The translations under genes were made by a program, and so were the position numbers. The notes beneath the pieces were generated by a model. That model made no database searches. It was not told where the DNA came from and worked only from the letters and a program-made list of their open reading frames with translations. 64,000 bases of DNA from JABFRJ01 sp031374735 (GTDB lineage: Bacteria; Pseudomonadota; Alphaproteobacteria; Rhizobiales; Hyphomicrobiaceae), in contig JANMGQ010000066.1 in NCBI GenBank assembly GCA_031374735.1, positions 1 to 64,000 on the forward strand, given 5' to 3'. Positions 8,878-17,413 of this stretch are shown here, piece after piece. The number at the start of each line of letters is the position of its first letter. Positions within the stretch are counted from its first letter, which is position 1.

Positions 8878-9573
8878 ATGACCCAGTCTCTCATTCTCGT
8901 CCCGGGACTGACCTGTACGGCTGCACTGTGGGCACCCCAGATCGCAGCACTTGGCCCCCACGCCACGATCACCGTTGCCGACCATTCGGGCCACGACACA
9001 ATGGCCGCCATCGCCCGGCAGATTCTTTCGACCGCGCCAGCCCAGTTCGCCCTCGCGGGCCTGTCGATGGGTGGCTATATCGCCTTCGAGATCATGCGGC
9101 AGGCGCCGGAACGGGTCACGCGTTTGGCTCTCCTCGACACCAGCGCGAAGCCCTTCGATCCCTCGCAGGCGCCAGCGCGCGATGCCCTGATCGCCCACGC
9201 GCGGGCGGAGGGAATGGAGGCCGCCGTCAGCAAGCTGATGCCGGTGTTTCTGCATCCCGTCCACATCAAGGACGCGGCGTTGGTTGCAACCGTCTTGAAG
9301 ATGGGGCGCGACACGGGGCCCGACACGTTCGCGCTGCAGCAGGCCGCAATCATGGCGCGTCCCGACAGCCGGCCGACGCTTGCGGCCATCCGTTGTCCGA
9401 CCTTGGTCCTGACCGGCGCTCAGGATCTGTTGACGCCAGTGGCCGAGCACGAGCTGATCGCCGCAGGTATTGCGGGCTCACGGTTGGAGATCATCGCAGA
9501 TTGCGGTCATCTCTCGACGCTCGAAAAGCCAGACGCGGTCAATAGAGCCATGTCAACATGGCTGCGCGCCTGA
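8878..9573 (+). CDS. Alpha/beta hydrolase
   Basis: 231 aa, compact alpha/beta hydrolase without a large cap. LVPGLTCTAALW near the N-terminus holds the oxyanion region; the nucleophile elbow is AGLSMGGYIAF (Ser near residue 61); the acid is probably the Asp of LTGAQDLLTP and the base is His in DCGHLSTLEKPD. It has no signal peptide, so it is cytoplasmic. The upstream frame adds 18 basic residues and is discarded in favour of ATG at 8878, preceded by GGAAG. It may share a transcript with the racemase-like gene. Substrate unknown (ester, lactone or thioester). Confidence 0.85.
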   Translation: MTQSLILVPGLTCTAALWAPQIAALGPHATITVADHSGHDTMAAIARQILSTAPAQFALAGLSMGGYIAFEIMRQAPERVTRLALLDTSAKPFDPSQAPARDALIAHARAEGMEAAVSKLMPVFLHPVHIKDAALVATVLKMGRDTGPDTFALQQAAIMARPDSRPTLAAIRCPTLVLTGAQDLLTPVAEHELIAAGIAGSRLEIIADCGHLSTLEKPDAVNRAMSTWLRA

Positions 9574-9614
9574 CAGGTCACGCAATCCACTGCTCGCCGT
9601 GGGCCCGTGAAGCC

Positions 9615-10835
9615 TCACCCCGCCTTCGCCAGCACATTGTGCATGCTGCCCGTCCCAGCGCCGAGGAACTTCTTTATGCCGCGCGCGGCCTGGCGAATGC
9701 GGTGTTCGTTCTCGACGATGGCGATGCGCACGTAGTCGTCGCCGTGCTCGCCAAAGCCGATGCCGGGCGCGACGGCGACGTCGGCCTTTTCAATCAGCAG
9801 CTTGGCAAACTCGACCGAGCCCAACGCCTTGTAGGGCTCTGGGATCGGCACCCACGCGAACATCGACGCAGACGGCGGCGGAACGACGAAGCCTGCTTGC
9901 CCGAAGCTCTCGACCAGCACATCGCGGCGACGACGATAGGTGGCGCGCATGTCCGAGATGCAGTCGGTCGGGCCGTTGAGGGCTGCGGTCGCTGCAACTT
10001 GAATCGGCGTGTAGGCGCCGTAGTCGAGGTATGATTTCACACGGGCGAGAGCCGAGAGGAGCCGCTCGTTGCCGACGGCGAAGCCCATGCGCCAGCCGGC
10101 CATGGAGAACGTCTTCGACATGGACGTGAACTCAACCGTGCAATCCATCGCACCGGGGATCTGCAACACAGACGGCGGCGGATCCTTGTCGTCGAAATAG
10201 ACCTCGGCATAGGCGAGATCCGACAAGATGAAGATGCCGTGCTTCTTCGCGAACTGGACGAGATCGCGATAGAAGTCGAGGCTTGCGACATAGGCCGTCG
10301 GATTCGAAGGATAGCAGACAACCAGCGCGATCGGCTTTGGGATCGAGTGCAGAACGGCGCGCTCAAGCGCCGGGAAGAACGCCGGTGTCGGCTCGGCTGG
10401 CACGGAGCGGATGACGCCGCCGGCCATAAGAAAGCCGAAGGCATGGATGGGGTAGCTCGGGTTTGGCACCAGCACGACATCGCCCGGCGCCGTAATGGCC
10501 TGCGCCATGTTGGCGAAGCCTTCCTTCGAGCCGAGCGTGGCGACAACTTGTGTCTCAGGTTTCAGCTTCACGCCGAAGCGGCGATCATAATACGCCGCCT
10601 GCGCGCGCAGCAGACCTGGAATGCCCTTCGATGCCGAATAGCGGTCCGTGCGCGGCTTGCCGAGCGTCTCCGCAAGCTTTTCGATGACGTGCTTTGGCGC
10701 CGGCAGGTCCGGATTGCCCATGCCGAGATCGACGATATCGGCGCCGCCCGCGCGCGCCTTGGCCTTCAGCCGGTTCACTTCCGCGAACACGTACGGCGGT
10801 AGACGCTTGATGCGGTAGAACTCATCCATATCCAT
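9615..10835 (-). CDS. Class I/II aminotransferase, AlaC-like (alanine/glutamate-pyruvate)
   Basis: 406 aa. Starts with the characteristic FYRIKRLPPYVFAEVNRLK and then IVDLGMGNPDLPAP; YSASKGIPGLLRAQAAYY, LVPNPSYPIHAFGF, CYPSNPTAYVA and SDLAYAEVYFDD (PLP Asp/Tyr) follow, and SMSKTFSMAGWRMGF holds the Schiff-base Lys. This is the group annotated as AlaC or LL-diaminopimelate aminotransferase-like in alphaproteobacteria; alanine/pyruvate activity is the better-supported role in bacteria that use DapC/ArgD for lysine. The ATG at 10835 (or 10829) was chosen because the 28 preceding codons do not align with the family start. Divergent from the PLP gene at 11018. Confidence 0.88.
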   Translation of the reverse strand: MDMDEFYRIKRLPPYVFAEVNRLKAKARAGGADIVDLGMGNPDLPAPKHVIEKLAETLGKPRTDRYSASKGIPGLLRAQAAYYDRRFGVKLKPETQVVATLGSKEGFANMAQAITAPGDVVLVPNPSYPIHAFGFLMAGGVIRSVPAEPTPAFFPALERAVLHSIPKPIALVVCYPSNPTAYVASLDFYRDLVQFAKKHGIFILSDLAYAEVYFDDKDPPPSVLQIPGAMDCTVEFTSMSKTFSMAGWRMGFAVGNERLLSALARVKSYLDYGAYTPIQVAATAALNGPTDCISDMRATYRRRRDVLVESFGQAGFVVPPPSASMFAWVPIPEPYKALGSVEFAKLLIEKADVAVAPGIGFGEHGDDYVRIAIVENEHRIRQAARGIKKFLGAGTGSMHNVLAKAG

Positions 10836-11017
10836 GGCGGAAGTCCAAGCCAGAGGGCTGTTGTGCGGCGCAACAAGCGCCAGCAGCCGCTCCATAAGCT
10901 GATCCGACCACGGCGTCAAAAGCGTGGCGCGGCTTCAGGCGCCATGCCATTTGCCGCATCCCCTTTACGGCGGTGCGAGCGTCTATGGTGCACCAGTTCC
11001 CCCGTGCTGAGGCCGCC

Positions 11018-12184
11018 ATGTCCGATCCGAAATCGCTCGACCCGAAATCCGTGCGGCCCGAAACGTATGCGGCACAGGCTGGCGGCGTGATCGATGCTGA
11101 TACTGGCGCGATCGTCCCGCCCATCCACCTCGCGACGACCTACATCCGCGATCCCGACAATCAGTATCGTAAGGGGTTCATCTATGGCCGGCCGGACAAT
11201 CTCACGGTGCGCCAGTGTGAAGACGTGCTGACGGCGCTGGAGGGCGGTGCGGCAACCCTGGTTTCAGGCTCTGGCATGGCGTCGGCCACGTGCGCGTTTC
11301 TCGCCCTCGAACGCCCCTGCCATGTGGTCGCGCCTGAGGTCATGTATTGGGCTTTGAAGCTCTGGCTGAAGGAGGATGCGCCGGCGCACGGCATCACGAC
11401 GACGTTTGTCGACGGCGCTGATCTCGCAGCCTTCGAAAAAGCCGTACAACCCGGCAAGACAAAAATGATCTGGCTCGAAACACCCGCCAATCCACTCTGG
11501 ACCATCTCGGATATTGCCGGCGCCGCAAAGATCGCCAGAGCCGCGGGCGCGCAGCTGGCGGTTGACTCGACGGTTGCGACACCCGTGTTCACGCGCCCCA
11601 TCGAACACGGCGCCGACATCGTCATGCATGCAGCCACCAAGTATCTGAACGGCCACTCCGACGTGGTCGCGGGCGCTCTGGTTTTTGCCCGCAAGGACGC
11701 CACGTTTGAGCGCGCCGTGCGCGTTCGCAAAATGCTGGGCGGTATTCTCGGTCCCTTCGAGGCCGCGTTGCTGTTGCGCGGCATGCGCACGTTGCATGTG
11801 CGCGTCGCCCGCCAGACTGAGACCGCTGCGGCCGTCGCCAAACACTTCGCCGCCGATTCGCGCGTGTCGCACGTGCTTTACCCTGGCCTCGATGGACATC
11901 AAAACCACGCTGTCGCCGCGCGCCAGATGCAAGGCGGCTTCAGCGGTATGCTGTCGATCCGCGTCAAGGCCGGAGAAGCCGCGGCAGTCCGTGCGGCGGC
12001 AAACGTCAACATCTGGAAACGCGCCACATCGCTCGGCGGGGTCGAAAGCCTGATCGAACATCGCGCGTCCATCGAGGGCGCGGGCAGCCCATGCCCGACC
12101 GATCTGCTGCGCTTGTCTGTTGGCCTCGAAGACGCCGGCGATCTGATCCGTGACCTCGATCGCGCGCTTGGGGCGAATACCTGA
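11018..12184 (+). CDS. Cys/Met-metabolism PLP-dependent enzyme (cystathionine/methionine lyase family)
   Basis: 388 aa, fold-type I trans-sulfuration family. RPETYAAQAGGVIDADTGAIVPPIHLATTY is the family N-terminus; then YGRPDNLTVRQCEDVLTALEGG, SGSGMASATCAFLAL (PLP phosphate), WLETPANPLW, VDSTVATPVFTRPIEHGAD and MHAATKYLNGHSDVVAG with the PLP Lys. The motifs do not separate cystathionine beta/gamma-lyase from methionine gamma-lyase or O-acetylhomoserine sulfhydrylase. The gene ends with TGA one base before the ATG of a TauE/SafE permease, implying co-expression and a role in sulfur compound breakdown, where sulfite or an organosulfonate would then be exported. Confidence 0.85.
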   Translation: MSDPKSLDPKSVRPETYAAQAGGVIDADTGAIVPPIHLATTYIRDPDNQYRKGFIYGRPDNLTVRQCEDVLTALEGGAATLVSGSGMASATCAFLALERPCHVVAPEVMYWALKLWLKEDAPAHGITTTFVDGADLAAFEKAVQPGKTKMIWLETPANPLWTISDIAGAAKIARAAGAQLAVDSTVATPVFTRPIEHGADIVMHAATKYLNGHSDVVAGALVFARKDATFERAVRVRKMLGGILGPFEAALLLRGMRTLHVRVARQTETAAAVAKHFAADSRVSHVLYPGLDGHQNHAVAARQMQGGFSGMLSIRVKAGEAAAVRAAANVNIWKRATSLGGVESLIEHRASIEGAGSPCPTDLLRLSVGLEDAGDLIRDLDRALGANT

Positions 12185-12185
12185 G

Positions 12186-12938
12186 ATGTTCTCGTTCGCC
12201 GAATTCTCCTGGTCCGCCCTGGCCTTGATCGCGCTCGGCGGGTTCACCGGCGGCATCGTCAACGGTCTCACAGGCTTCGGCACGGCCTTGTCGGCCATGC
12301 CGTTCTGGCTACAGGCCGTGCCGCCACCGGTCGCGGCGCAGCTTGGTGCGTGCGGCGGCATTGCGGGGCAGCTGCTGACGTTTCGTGCGATTTGGCATGC
12401 GATCGACTGGCGCAATCTGCTGCCGATGTTGCTCGCAGGTCTGGTCGGTATCCCCTTCGGCGCTGTGTGTCTGACGTTCATCAATCCCGTCCTGTTCAAG
12501 CAGGTTGTTGGCGTGACGCTGATCGTCTATGCGCTGAGCATGTTGTTTGCGGGTGACCGCTTGCGCCTGGCGCCACGCGGTCGCGTCGCTGAAATGGTCG
12601 TCGGCTTCATTGGTGGTTTTCTGGGTGGTCTCGCTGGCATGTCCGGCCCGGCACCGACGATCTGGGCCGCGTTACAAGGCTGGACCAAGGAGCGACGCCG
12701 CGGTGTGTTCCAGGCCTTCAACTTCGTGATCCTATCGGCAATGCTGATCGCTCATGCCGTCATGGGGCTGATACCTGCCAGCCTGCTGACAGCCGCCGTG
12801 GTCGCCCTGCCCGGCACGTTTGTCGGTGTCACAATCGGCCAGTGGCTCTATGCGCGGCTTGATGACAAGGGTTTCGATCGCGTCGTGCTCGCGCTACTCG
12901 GCCTTGCCGGCGTGATGCAATTGACCATCGGTCGATGA
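12186..12938 (+). CDS. TauE/SafE-family sulfite/organosulfonate exporter-like permease
   Basis: 250 aa with about eight hydrophobic segments; family hallmarks are GGFTGGIVNGLTGFGTAL near the N-terminus and the repeat-related GFIGGFLGGLAGMSGPAPTIW in the middle (two inverted repeats typical of TauE/SafE). Integral inner-membrane protein predicted to move sulfite, sulfoacetate or related anions. The ATG at 12186 overlaps nothing but is one base after the stop of the sulfur-amino-acid PLP enzyme, so translational coupling is likely. An extended start at 12150 would overlap that gene by 35 bases and is less plausible. Substrate is inferred from the family and the neighbour. Confidence 0.85.
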   Translation: MFSFAEFSWSALALIALGGFTGGIVNGLTGFGTALSAMPFWLQAVPPPVAAQLGACGGIAGQLLTFRAIWHAIDWRNLLPMLLAGLVGIPFGAVCLTFINPVLFKQVVGVTLIVYALSMLFAGDRLRLAPRGRVAEMVVGFIGGFLGGLAGMSGPAPTIWAALQGWTKERRRGVFQAFNFVILSAMLIAHAVMGLIPASLLTAAVVALPGTFVGVTIGQWLYARLDDKGFDRVVLALLGLAGVMQLTIGR

Positions 12939-13009
12939 CATTGATCTACTCCGACGCGGGCGGATCACATAGCCTCGCAGCTTTCGCCAGTCGCACCGCA
13001 GCAAGCCGC

Positions 13010-14005
13010 TTAATTGCGACCCGCTTCTAAAACCACCTTGCAGTCGGCCGGCAGCTGATCGAGCGTGATTTGACGCTGCTCGCCCTCTGACGTCGACTTC
13101 GGTGGTTTGGCGATCAGCTTCAGCCAATCGTCCACCTCTTTGCCGCAGCCATCATCTCCGGGAACGGCCTTTTGCTGCGCGCACGTCGTGGAGCCCGTGG
13201 GGCAACCGATGCGAATGTGAAAGTGGTAATAATGCCCCCAGATCGGTCGCACCTTGGTCAACCAACCGCGATCCGCGTCGGCAGCCGACATGGTACAGAT
13301 GGCCTTCTTGATGGCCGGGTGCACCAGCACGCGCTCCACCTGCTGGTATTCGGCCGCGCGTTTGAGCAGCTTGCGGTGTGCCTCGGTGAAGACCTTCGGA
13401 TCGACAGACAGGTCCCCGGGTGCGAGCATGGAGATCGCCGACATCTCCTCGCGCTCGGCTTTTGACAGGGTGCGCGGCGGCATCGGCGTGAACCAGATGT
13501 CCGCGTCGAGGCCAATCTGATGCGATGCATGCCCGGTGAGCATGGGTCCGCCGCGCGGCTGCGAGATGTCGCCGACCAGCAAACCGGGCCAGCCGTCCTT
13601 GGCCTTGGAGTCCTTGGCAAACGTTTGCACCAGCGCGACCATATCCGGATGGCCCCAGTTGCGATTGCGCGACAGGCGCATGGCCTGCCACGCGGGTCCG
13701 TCGACGGGCAGCGCCTTGGCGCCGGCAAGGCAGCCCTTGGAATAGTTGCCGATGGCACGGGCTGCCAGCGGGGCCGGCGCACTCAACGCGCCAAACAGAC
13801 TGCGAGCGGCGACGACAGGCTCCTGCGGGCGGACGGGCTGCACGACATTGCCGGGCGTCGGCGCATGAATGCTGGCCGCGGGATCGGCGGGCTTTGCCTC
13901 TTGAGCGCCCGCTTCAACGTGCGCCAGCACCGCCACTGAGCACAGGCTCAGGGCCCCCGCAATCCACCGTTGCCCGATCATGTCGCGCATCCACACTGTC
14001 CGCAT
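13010..14005 (-). CDS. mepA: Penicillin-insensitive murein endopeptidase (MepA)
   Basis: 331 aa from 14005; starts at 13990 or 13981 (MIGQRWIAGALSL) are equally possible and give a cleaner signal peptide ending near AGAQEA. MepA is a periplasmic Zn metalloenzyme (LAS family) that cuts D-Ala-mDAP cross-links. Zn and catalytic residues are visible in GHASHQIGLDADIWFTPMP (His, Asp) and WGHYYHFHIRIGCP (three His). LSRNRNWGHPDMV and VERVLVHPAIKKAIC are family stretches; paired cysteines occur in the C-terminal half (CPTGSTTC). Convergent with the TauE gene and divergent from radA. Confidence 0.92.
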   Translation of the reverse strand: MRTVWMRDMIGQRWIAGALSLCSVAVLAHVEAGAQEAKPADPAASIHAPTPGNVVQPVRPQEPVVAARSLFGALSAPAPLAARAIGNYSKGCLAGAKALPVDGPAWQAMRLSRNRNWGHPDMVALVQTFAKDSKAKDGWPGLLVGDISQPRGGPMLTGHASHQIGLDADIWFTPMPPRTLSKAEREEMSAISMLAPGDLSVDPKVFTEAHRKLLKRAAEYQQVERVLVHPAIKKAICTMSAADADRGWLTKVRPIWGHYYHFHIRIGCPTGSTTCAQQKAVPGDDGCGKEVDDWLKLIAKPPKSTSEGEQRQITLDQLPADCKVVLEAGRN

Positions 14006-14138
14006 CGTTGACCAAGCCTATCATGCGTAAAACTGCGGCGGAACTCGGATTGACCAACAGGGCTGTGTGCCCCCGGGATTGCCCCGCTGGTTCGGCTCAT
14101 GCCACCAGGGCCAGACGTGATCTGCAGCGAGGCCTGCC

Positions 14139-15524
14139 ATGGCGAAAGCCGCCAAGACCCAGTTCGTGTGCCAGAACTGCGGCACGACCGCGCCCAAATG
14201 GACCGGCAAATGCGTCGGCTGCAACGAGTGGAATACATTGGCCGAGGAGGCCGATGCGGCAGCCACGCCGGGATCAGGCTTGACGCGCACGAGCCGCGGC
14301 CGTGTCGTGGCACTCGAAAGCCTGACAGGCTCGACCAAGGACGCCCCGCGTCTCAAGACCAGCATGCCCGAACTCGATCGCGTCACCGGCGGCGGCATCG
14401 TGCCCGGATCGGCGCTGCTCATCGGCGGCGAACCCGGCATCGGCAAATCAACGCTGTTGCTACAGCTGACCGCGCAAATGGCGCTGGCCGGCCGACGCAC
14501 CATCTACTTCTCCGGCGAGGAAGCCGTGGCGCAAGTTCGGTTGCGCGCGGAACGGCTCGGCCTGTCGAAGGCGCCAGTCGGCCTCGCATCGGAAACGAAC
14601 CTGTCGAACATCCTCGCCACGCTCGACGCTGAAAAGCATGCAGATCTCGTGGTTGTCGATTCCATTCAAACGCTGTGGGCCGATGGCGTCGACAGTGCGC
14701 CCGGCACGGTCAGCCAGGTGCGCGCCGCCACACAGACCTTGATCCGCTACGCCAAGCAGGCCGGCTGCGCCGTCGTGCTGGTCGGGCACGTCACCAAGGA
14801 GGGCAACATCGCCGGCCCGAAAGTGGTCGAGCATATGGTGGATGTCGTGCTCTCGTTCGAGGGCGATCGCGGGCATCCCTTTCGCATTCTGCGCGGCATC
14901 AAGAACCGCTTCGGCGCGACCGACGAAATCGGCGTGTTCGAGATGGCGCAGGAGGGCCTGCGCGAAGTGGCCAATCCATCCGAGTTGTTTCTCGGCGACC
15001 GCGATTCGACCACGCCTGGGTCAGCGGTGTTCGCTGGAGTCGAAGGCACGCGTCCACTGCTGGTCGAAATCCAAGCGCTGGTCGCGCCATCGTCCCTCGG
15101 CACACCGCGGCGTGCGGTGGTGGGATGGGATTCAAACCGCCTCTCGATGATTCTCGCCGTATTGGACGCGCGTTGTGGTGTCAGCTTTGCCCAGCACGAT
15201 GTTTATCTCAACGTGGCCGGTGGTTTGAAGATCACTGAGCCAGCGGCTGACCTCGCCGCAGCCGCCGCTTTGCTGTCGTCGCTGTCCAATGCGCCGCTGC
15301 CCGCCGAGCACGTCTACTTCGGCGAGATATCCTTGTCGGGCGCAGTCCGACCCGCAGGACATATGGCGACACGATTGCGCGAAGCGCAGAAGCTCGGCTT
15401 CAAGGCGGCCGTGCTACCGGCCGCAGGCGAAGTCGAGAGCGGCGGCTTCAAGCTGAAACTCGATCGCGTGGGCTCGCTTGAAACGCTGGCGGCGCGACTT
15501 GCGCAAAAGACCCCGCGGCGTTGA
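14139..15524 (+). CDS. radA: DNA repair protein RadA
   Basis: 461 aa, full family length. An N-terminal four-cysteine zinc ribbon (VCQNCGTTAPKWTGKCVGC, residues 10-28), then the RecA-like ATPase with Walker A GGEPGIGKST and Walker B LVVVDSIQTLW, and the RadA-specific KNRFG motif (IKNRFGATDEIG). The C-terminal half is the Lon-protease-like domain (VYLNVAGGLKITEPAADLA, FGEISLSGAVRP). RadA drives branch migration in recombination. It stands alone here; in many alphaproteobacteria it is followed by a CvpA/purF module, which is absent. Confidence 0.97.
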   Translation: MAKAAKTQFVCQNCGTTAPKWTGKCVGCNEWNTLAEEADAAATPGSGLTRTSRGRVVALESLTGSTKDAPRLKTSMPELDRVTGGGIVPGSALLIGGEPGIGKSTLLLQLTAQMALAGRRTIYFSGEEAVAQVRLRAERLGLSKAPVGLASETNLSNILATLDAEKHADLVVVDSIQTLWADGVDSAPGTVSQVRAATQTLIRYAKQAGCAVVLVGHVTKEGNIAGPKVVEHMVDVVLSFEGDRGHPFRILRGIKNRFGATDEIGVFEMAQEGLREVANPSELFLGDRDSTTPGSAVFAGVEGTRPLLVEIQALVAPSSLGTPRRAVVGWDSNRLSMILAVLDARCGVSFAQHDVYLNVAGGLKITEPAADLAAAAALLSSLSNAPLPAEHVYFGEISLSGAVRPAGHMATRLREAQKLGFKAAVLPAAGEVESGGFKLKLDRVGSLETLAARLAQKTPRR

Positions 15525-15640
15525 ATTTCTGCTGATGTATCCTCCGGAACAGCCGCCTCTCCTGGGTCGGCGCATAACAGCGTCACGAGCGAAACAAAAC
15601 AACCCCACCCGCTCGGTGAGACACCCCAAGGAGAGACCCA

Positions 15641-15931
15641 ATGTCGAAGAAAATCATCCTCGCCGCCATCCTCGCAGCCTTCACGGCATCGGCCATCGAT
15701 ATTCCCTCTGCCTTCGCCGGGCCAAAGCGCAATTTCAATGCCGACGGTGGACGCGGCGGCAGCCGCAACTCCGGCGACAACTCCGGCAACGGCGGATTTG
15801 GTGGCGAGATCAACAAAGCCGGCAAAGCCAAGTCCGGAACAACAGCCTCGGCCCGCGGTGGCAACGGCGGCAGCCGCAACAGCGGCAACGGCTCCGGCAA
15901 CGGCGGCGACGGTGGCAAGATCTCGTTTTGA
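15641..15931 (+). CDS. Small secreted Gly/Asn/Ser-rich protein with internal duplication
   Basis: 96 aa. A strong AGGAGAG ribosome site precedes the ATG. Residues 1-26 form a clear Sec signal peptide (KKIILAAILAAFTASAIDIPSAFA, probable cleavage after AFA). The mature part is Gly-rich and carries two near-identical 22-residue units, GGRGGSRNSGDNSGNGGFGG and GGNGGSRNSGNGSGNGGDGG, each followed by (E/K)I, separated by a Lys/Ala/Thr spacer. No cysteine and no recognisable enzyme fold. I do not recognise the family; it looks like a short structural or surface protein. No partner gene is adjacent on the same strand. Confidence 0.75.
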   Translation: MSKKIILAAILAAFTASAIDIPSAFAGPKRNFNADGGRGGSRNSGDNSGNGGFGGEINKAGKAKSGTTASARGGNGGSRNSGNGSGNGGDGGKISF

Positions 15932-15966
15932 GCGATCCGCGCCAACGCATGCTTGAAAACTGCGAG

Positions 15967-15995
15967 CCCTTCGGTGCCCCTGCACCGGAGGGTTT
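15967..15995. terminator. Hairpin between convergent genes, likely bidirectional terminator
   Basis: CCCTTCGGTGC (15967-15977) pairs with GCACCGGAGGG (15982-15992) through 11 base pairs with one G-U, around a CCCT loop, followed by TTT. It sits between the stop of the Gly-rich protein gene and the stop of the convergent CoA-transferase. The T-run is short, so efficiency is uncertain. Confidence 0.55.
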
Positions 15996-16000
15996 CGCCG

Positions 16001-17383
16001 TCACGCCCAGGCCGCCGGATAGCTGCCGAGTTCTGCCGACGGCAGCGCATAGCGGGCTGGCGTGCGCGAGAGTTGCGCGGCGTGCCGCACGGCACGCATC
16101 TCGCCATAACCGGATGGTGTCGTCTCGATCAGATCTTGTACCATATCCAATGTCGGATCCGGGCAGGCAAAACCGTTGTCGACACGGCCGAGCGATTTCA
16201 GCCACTCGCCCACTTGCGCAAGCGACGTGCGCACCATCCACGAGCCGCCCTGCTCGCGTTGGCGCGCGAGCGCCACCATCGCGCCAAAGGCCAGAATAAA
16301 GCCCGCACCGTGATCGAGCGCTTGCGCGGGCAGTTCCCTGGGACGGTCCCACACGCCTGCACCCGCAAGAGCTTCGGCCTCGGCAACATTGATGCCGTTG
16401 GCATTCTGGGTGAGGCTGTCGAAGCCGCGTCGGTCGGCCCACGGGCCGACGTGCGAATAGGCAGAAAGCGTTACGTAGATGATGCCGGGTGACGCCGCGG
16501 CGAGCGCCTCGGGCGAGAAACCTTTCGCGCTCAGGCCGCCGGGACGATAGCCTTCGAGGAACACATCCGCGCCACCGGCAAGCGCCATCAAGTGCGCGCG
16601 ACCGCTGTCCGTCGCAAGATCGACGAAGGCCGGCCGCTTGCCGCGCGCCACGTCCATAACGGCGATCGACGGCAGATGCGGCGACGTCACATAGAGGACG
16701 TCGGCACCGTGCACGGCCAGGGTTCGCCCGGCGACAGGACCTGCGATGATGCGGGTCAAGTCGAGCACGCGCACGCCGGACAATGGACGCGTGGGCTGTG
16801 CCGTAAACGTGCGCGGTGCGGCCTCGCCGATCTTCACGATCTCGAACAGTGGGAGTTGCGCCACCGCGCGGCCCTGCGGATGCGCCGCCCATTCAGCCTG
16901 CGTGCGCAGCATCGTCGCGACCATGTTGCGATCAGCCGCGGCAGTCTCAAACGCCTCGCCGTCCCACCCGAGCAGCTTTTCCTGCACGCTTTCGCGTGTG
17001 TACGCGGCGCCGAGCAGCGCGAGAATACCGTCGCGATGGTGCGCGAAGTTGGTGTGGATGCGCACCCAGCGATGATCGCGCGTGCGGTAGAGACCGGCGA
17101 TCTTGTCCCACAGGTCCTGCGGTGGCGCGGGGACGCGCACGTAGCGCTCCGAGCGGAACTCGATCGCTGCGTGGCGCATATCGACGCTGACGGTTTGCTC
17201 CTCGCCGATGCGCTGGCGCCAGATTTCAGCCGCGGCCAAACCCGCTGCGGCGATCGTCGCCTGCGCGATCGTCCCGACACGGAACGATGATGGCAATGCT
17301 GGATCGCTGCCAGTGAGATGCACGGCATCGAGCGCCGCGCGACGACCGCCAGCCATGGTCCACAAAGTTTGAAGCGTTGTCAT
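16001..17383 (-). CDS. CaiB/BaiF-type CoA-transferase, long two-part form
   Basis: 460 aa, longer than the usual 380-420. The N-terminal 190 residues resemble the C-terminal half of the family (EIWRQRIGEEQTVSVDMRHA, ATMLRTQAEWAAHPQG), and the family N-terminal signature appears at about residue 200 (LSGVRVLDLTRIIAGPVAGRTLAVHGADVLYV). The order of the two halves is thus reversed relative to formyl-CoA transferase; this permuted form recurs in annotated CoA-transferases. The expected catalytic Asp is in RRGFDSLTQNANG. Last gene of the 25.8-16.0 kb minus-strand block, 30 bases after the ThDP enzyme. Substrate unknown, but an organic acid handled by the fumarase/flavoprotein genes is a fair guess. 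Confidence 0.82.
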   Translation of the reverse strand: MTTLQTLWTMAGGRRAALDAVHLTGSDPALPSSFRVGTIAQATIAAAGLAAAEIWRQRIGEEQTVSVDMRHAAIEFRSERYVRVPAPPQDLWDKIAGLYRTRDHRWVRIHTNFAHHRDGILALLGAAYTRESVQEKLLGWDGEAFETAAADRNMVATMLRTQAEWAAHPQGRAVAQLPLFEIVKIGEAAPRTFTAQPTRPLSGVRVLDLTRIIAGPVAGRTLAVHGADVLYVTSPHLPSIAVMDVARGKRPAFVDLATDSGRAHLMALAGGADVFLEGYRPGGLSAKGFSPEALAAASPGIIYVTLSAYSHVGPWADRRGFDSLTQNANGINVAEAEALAGAGVWDRPRELPAQALDHGAGFILAFGAMVALARQREQGGSWMVRTSLAQVGEWLKSLGRVDNGFACPDPTLDMVQDLIETTPSGYGEMRAVRHAAQLSRTPARYALPSAELGSYPAAWA

Positions 17384-17413
17384 GGGCGTGCCTCCGTGAG
17401 CCTGCGAACACTC

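Noticed and set aside
15478..16299. Plus-strand 273-codon frame across the Gly-rich gene
   Set aside because: Arg/Gln-rich frame shadowing the real 96-aa gene and the start of the CoA-transferase; no motifs.
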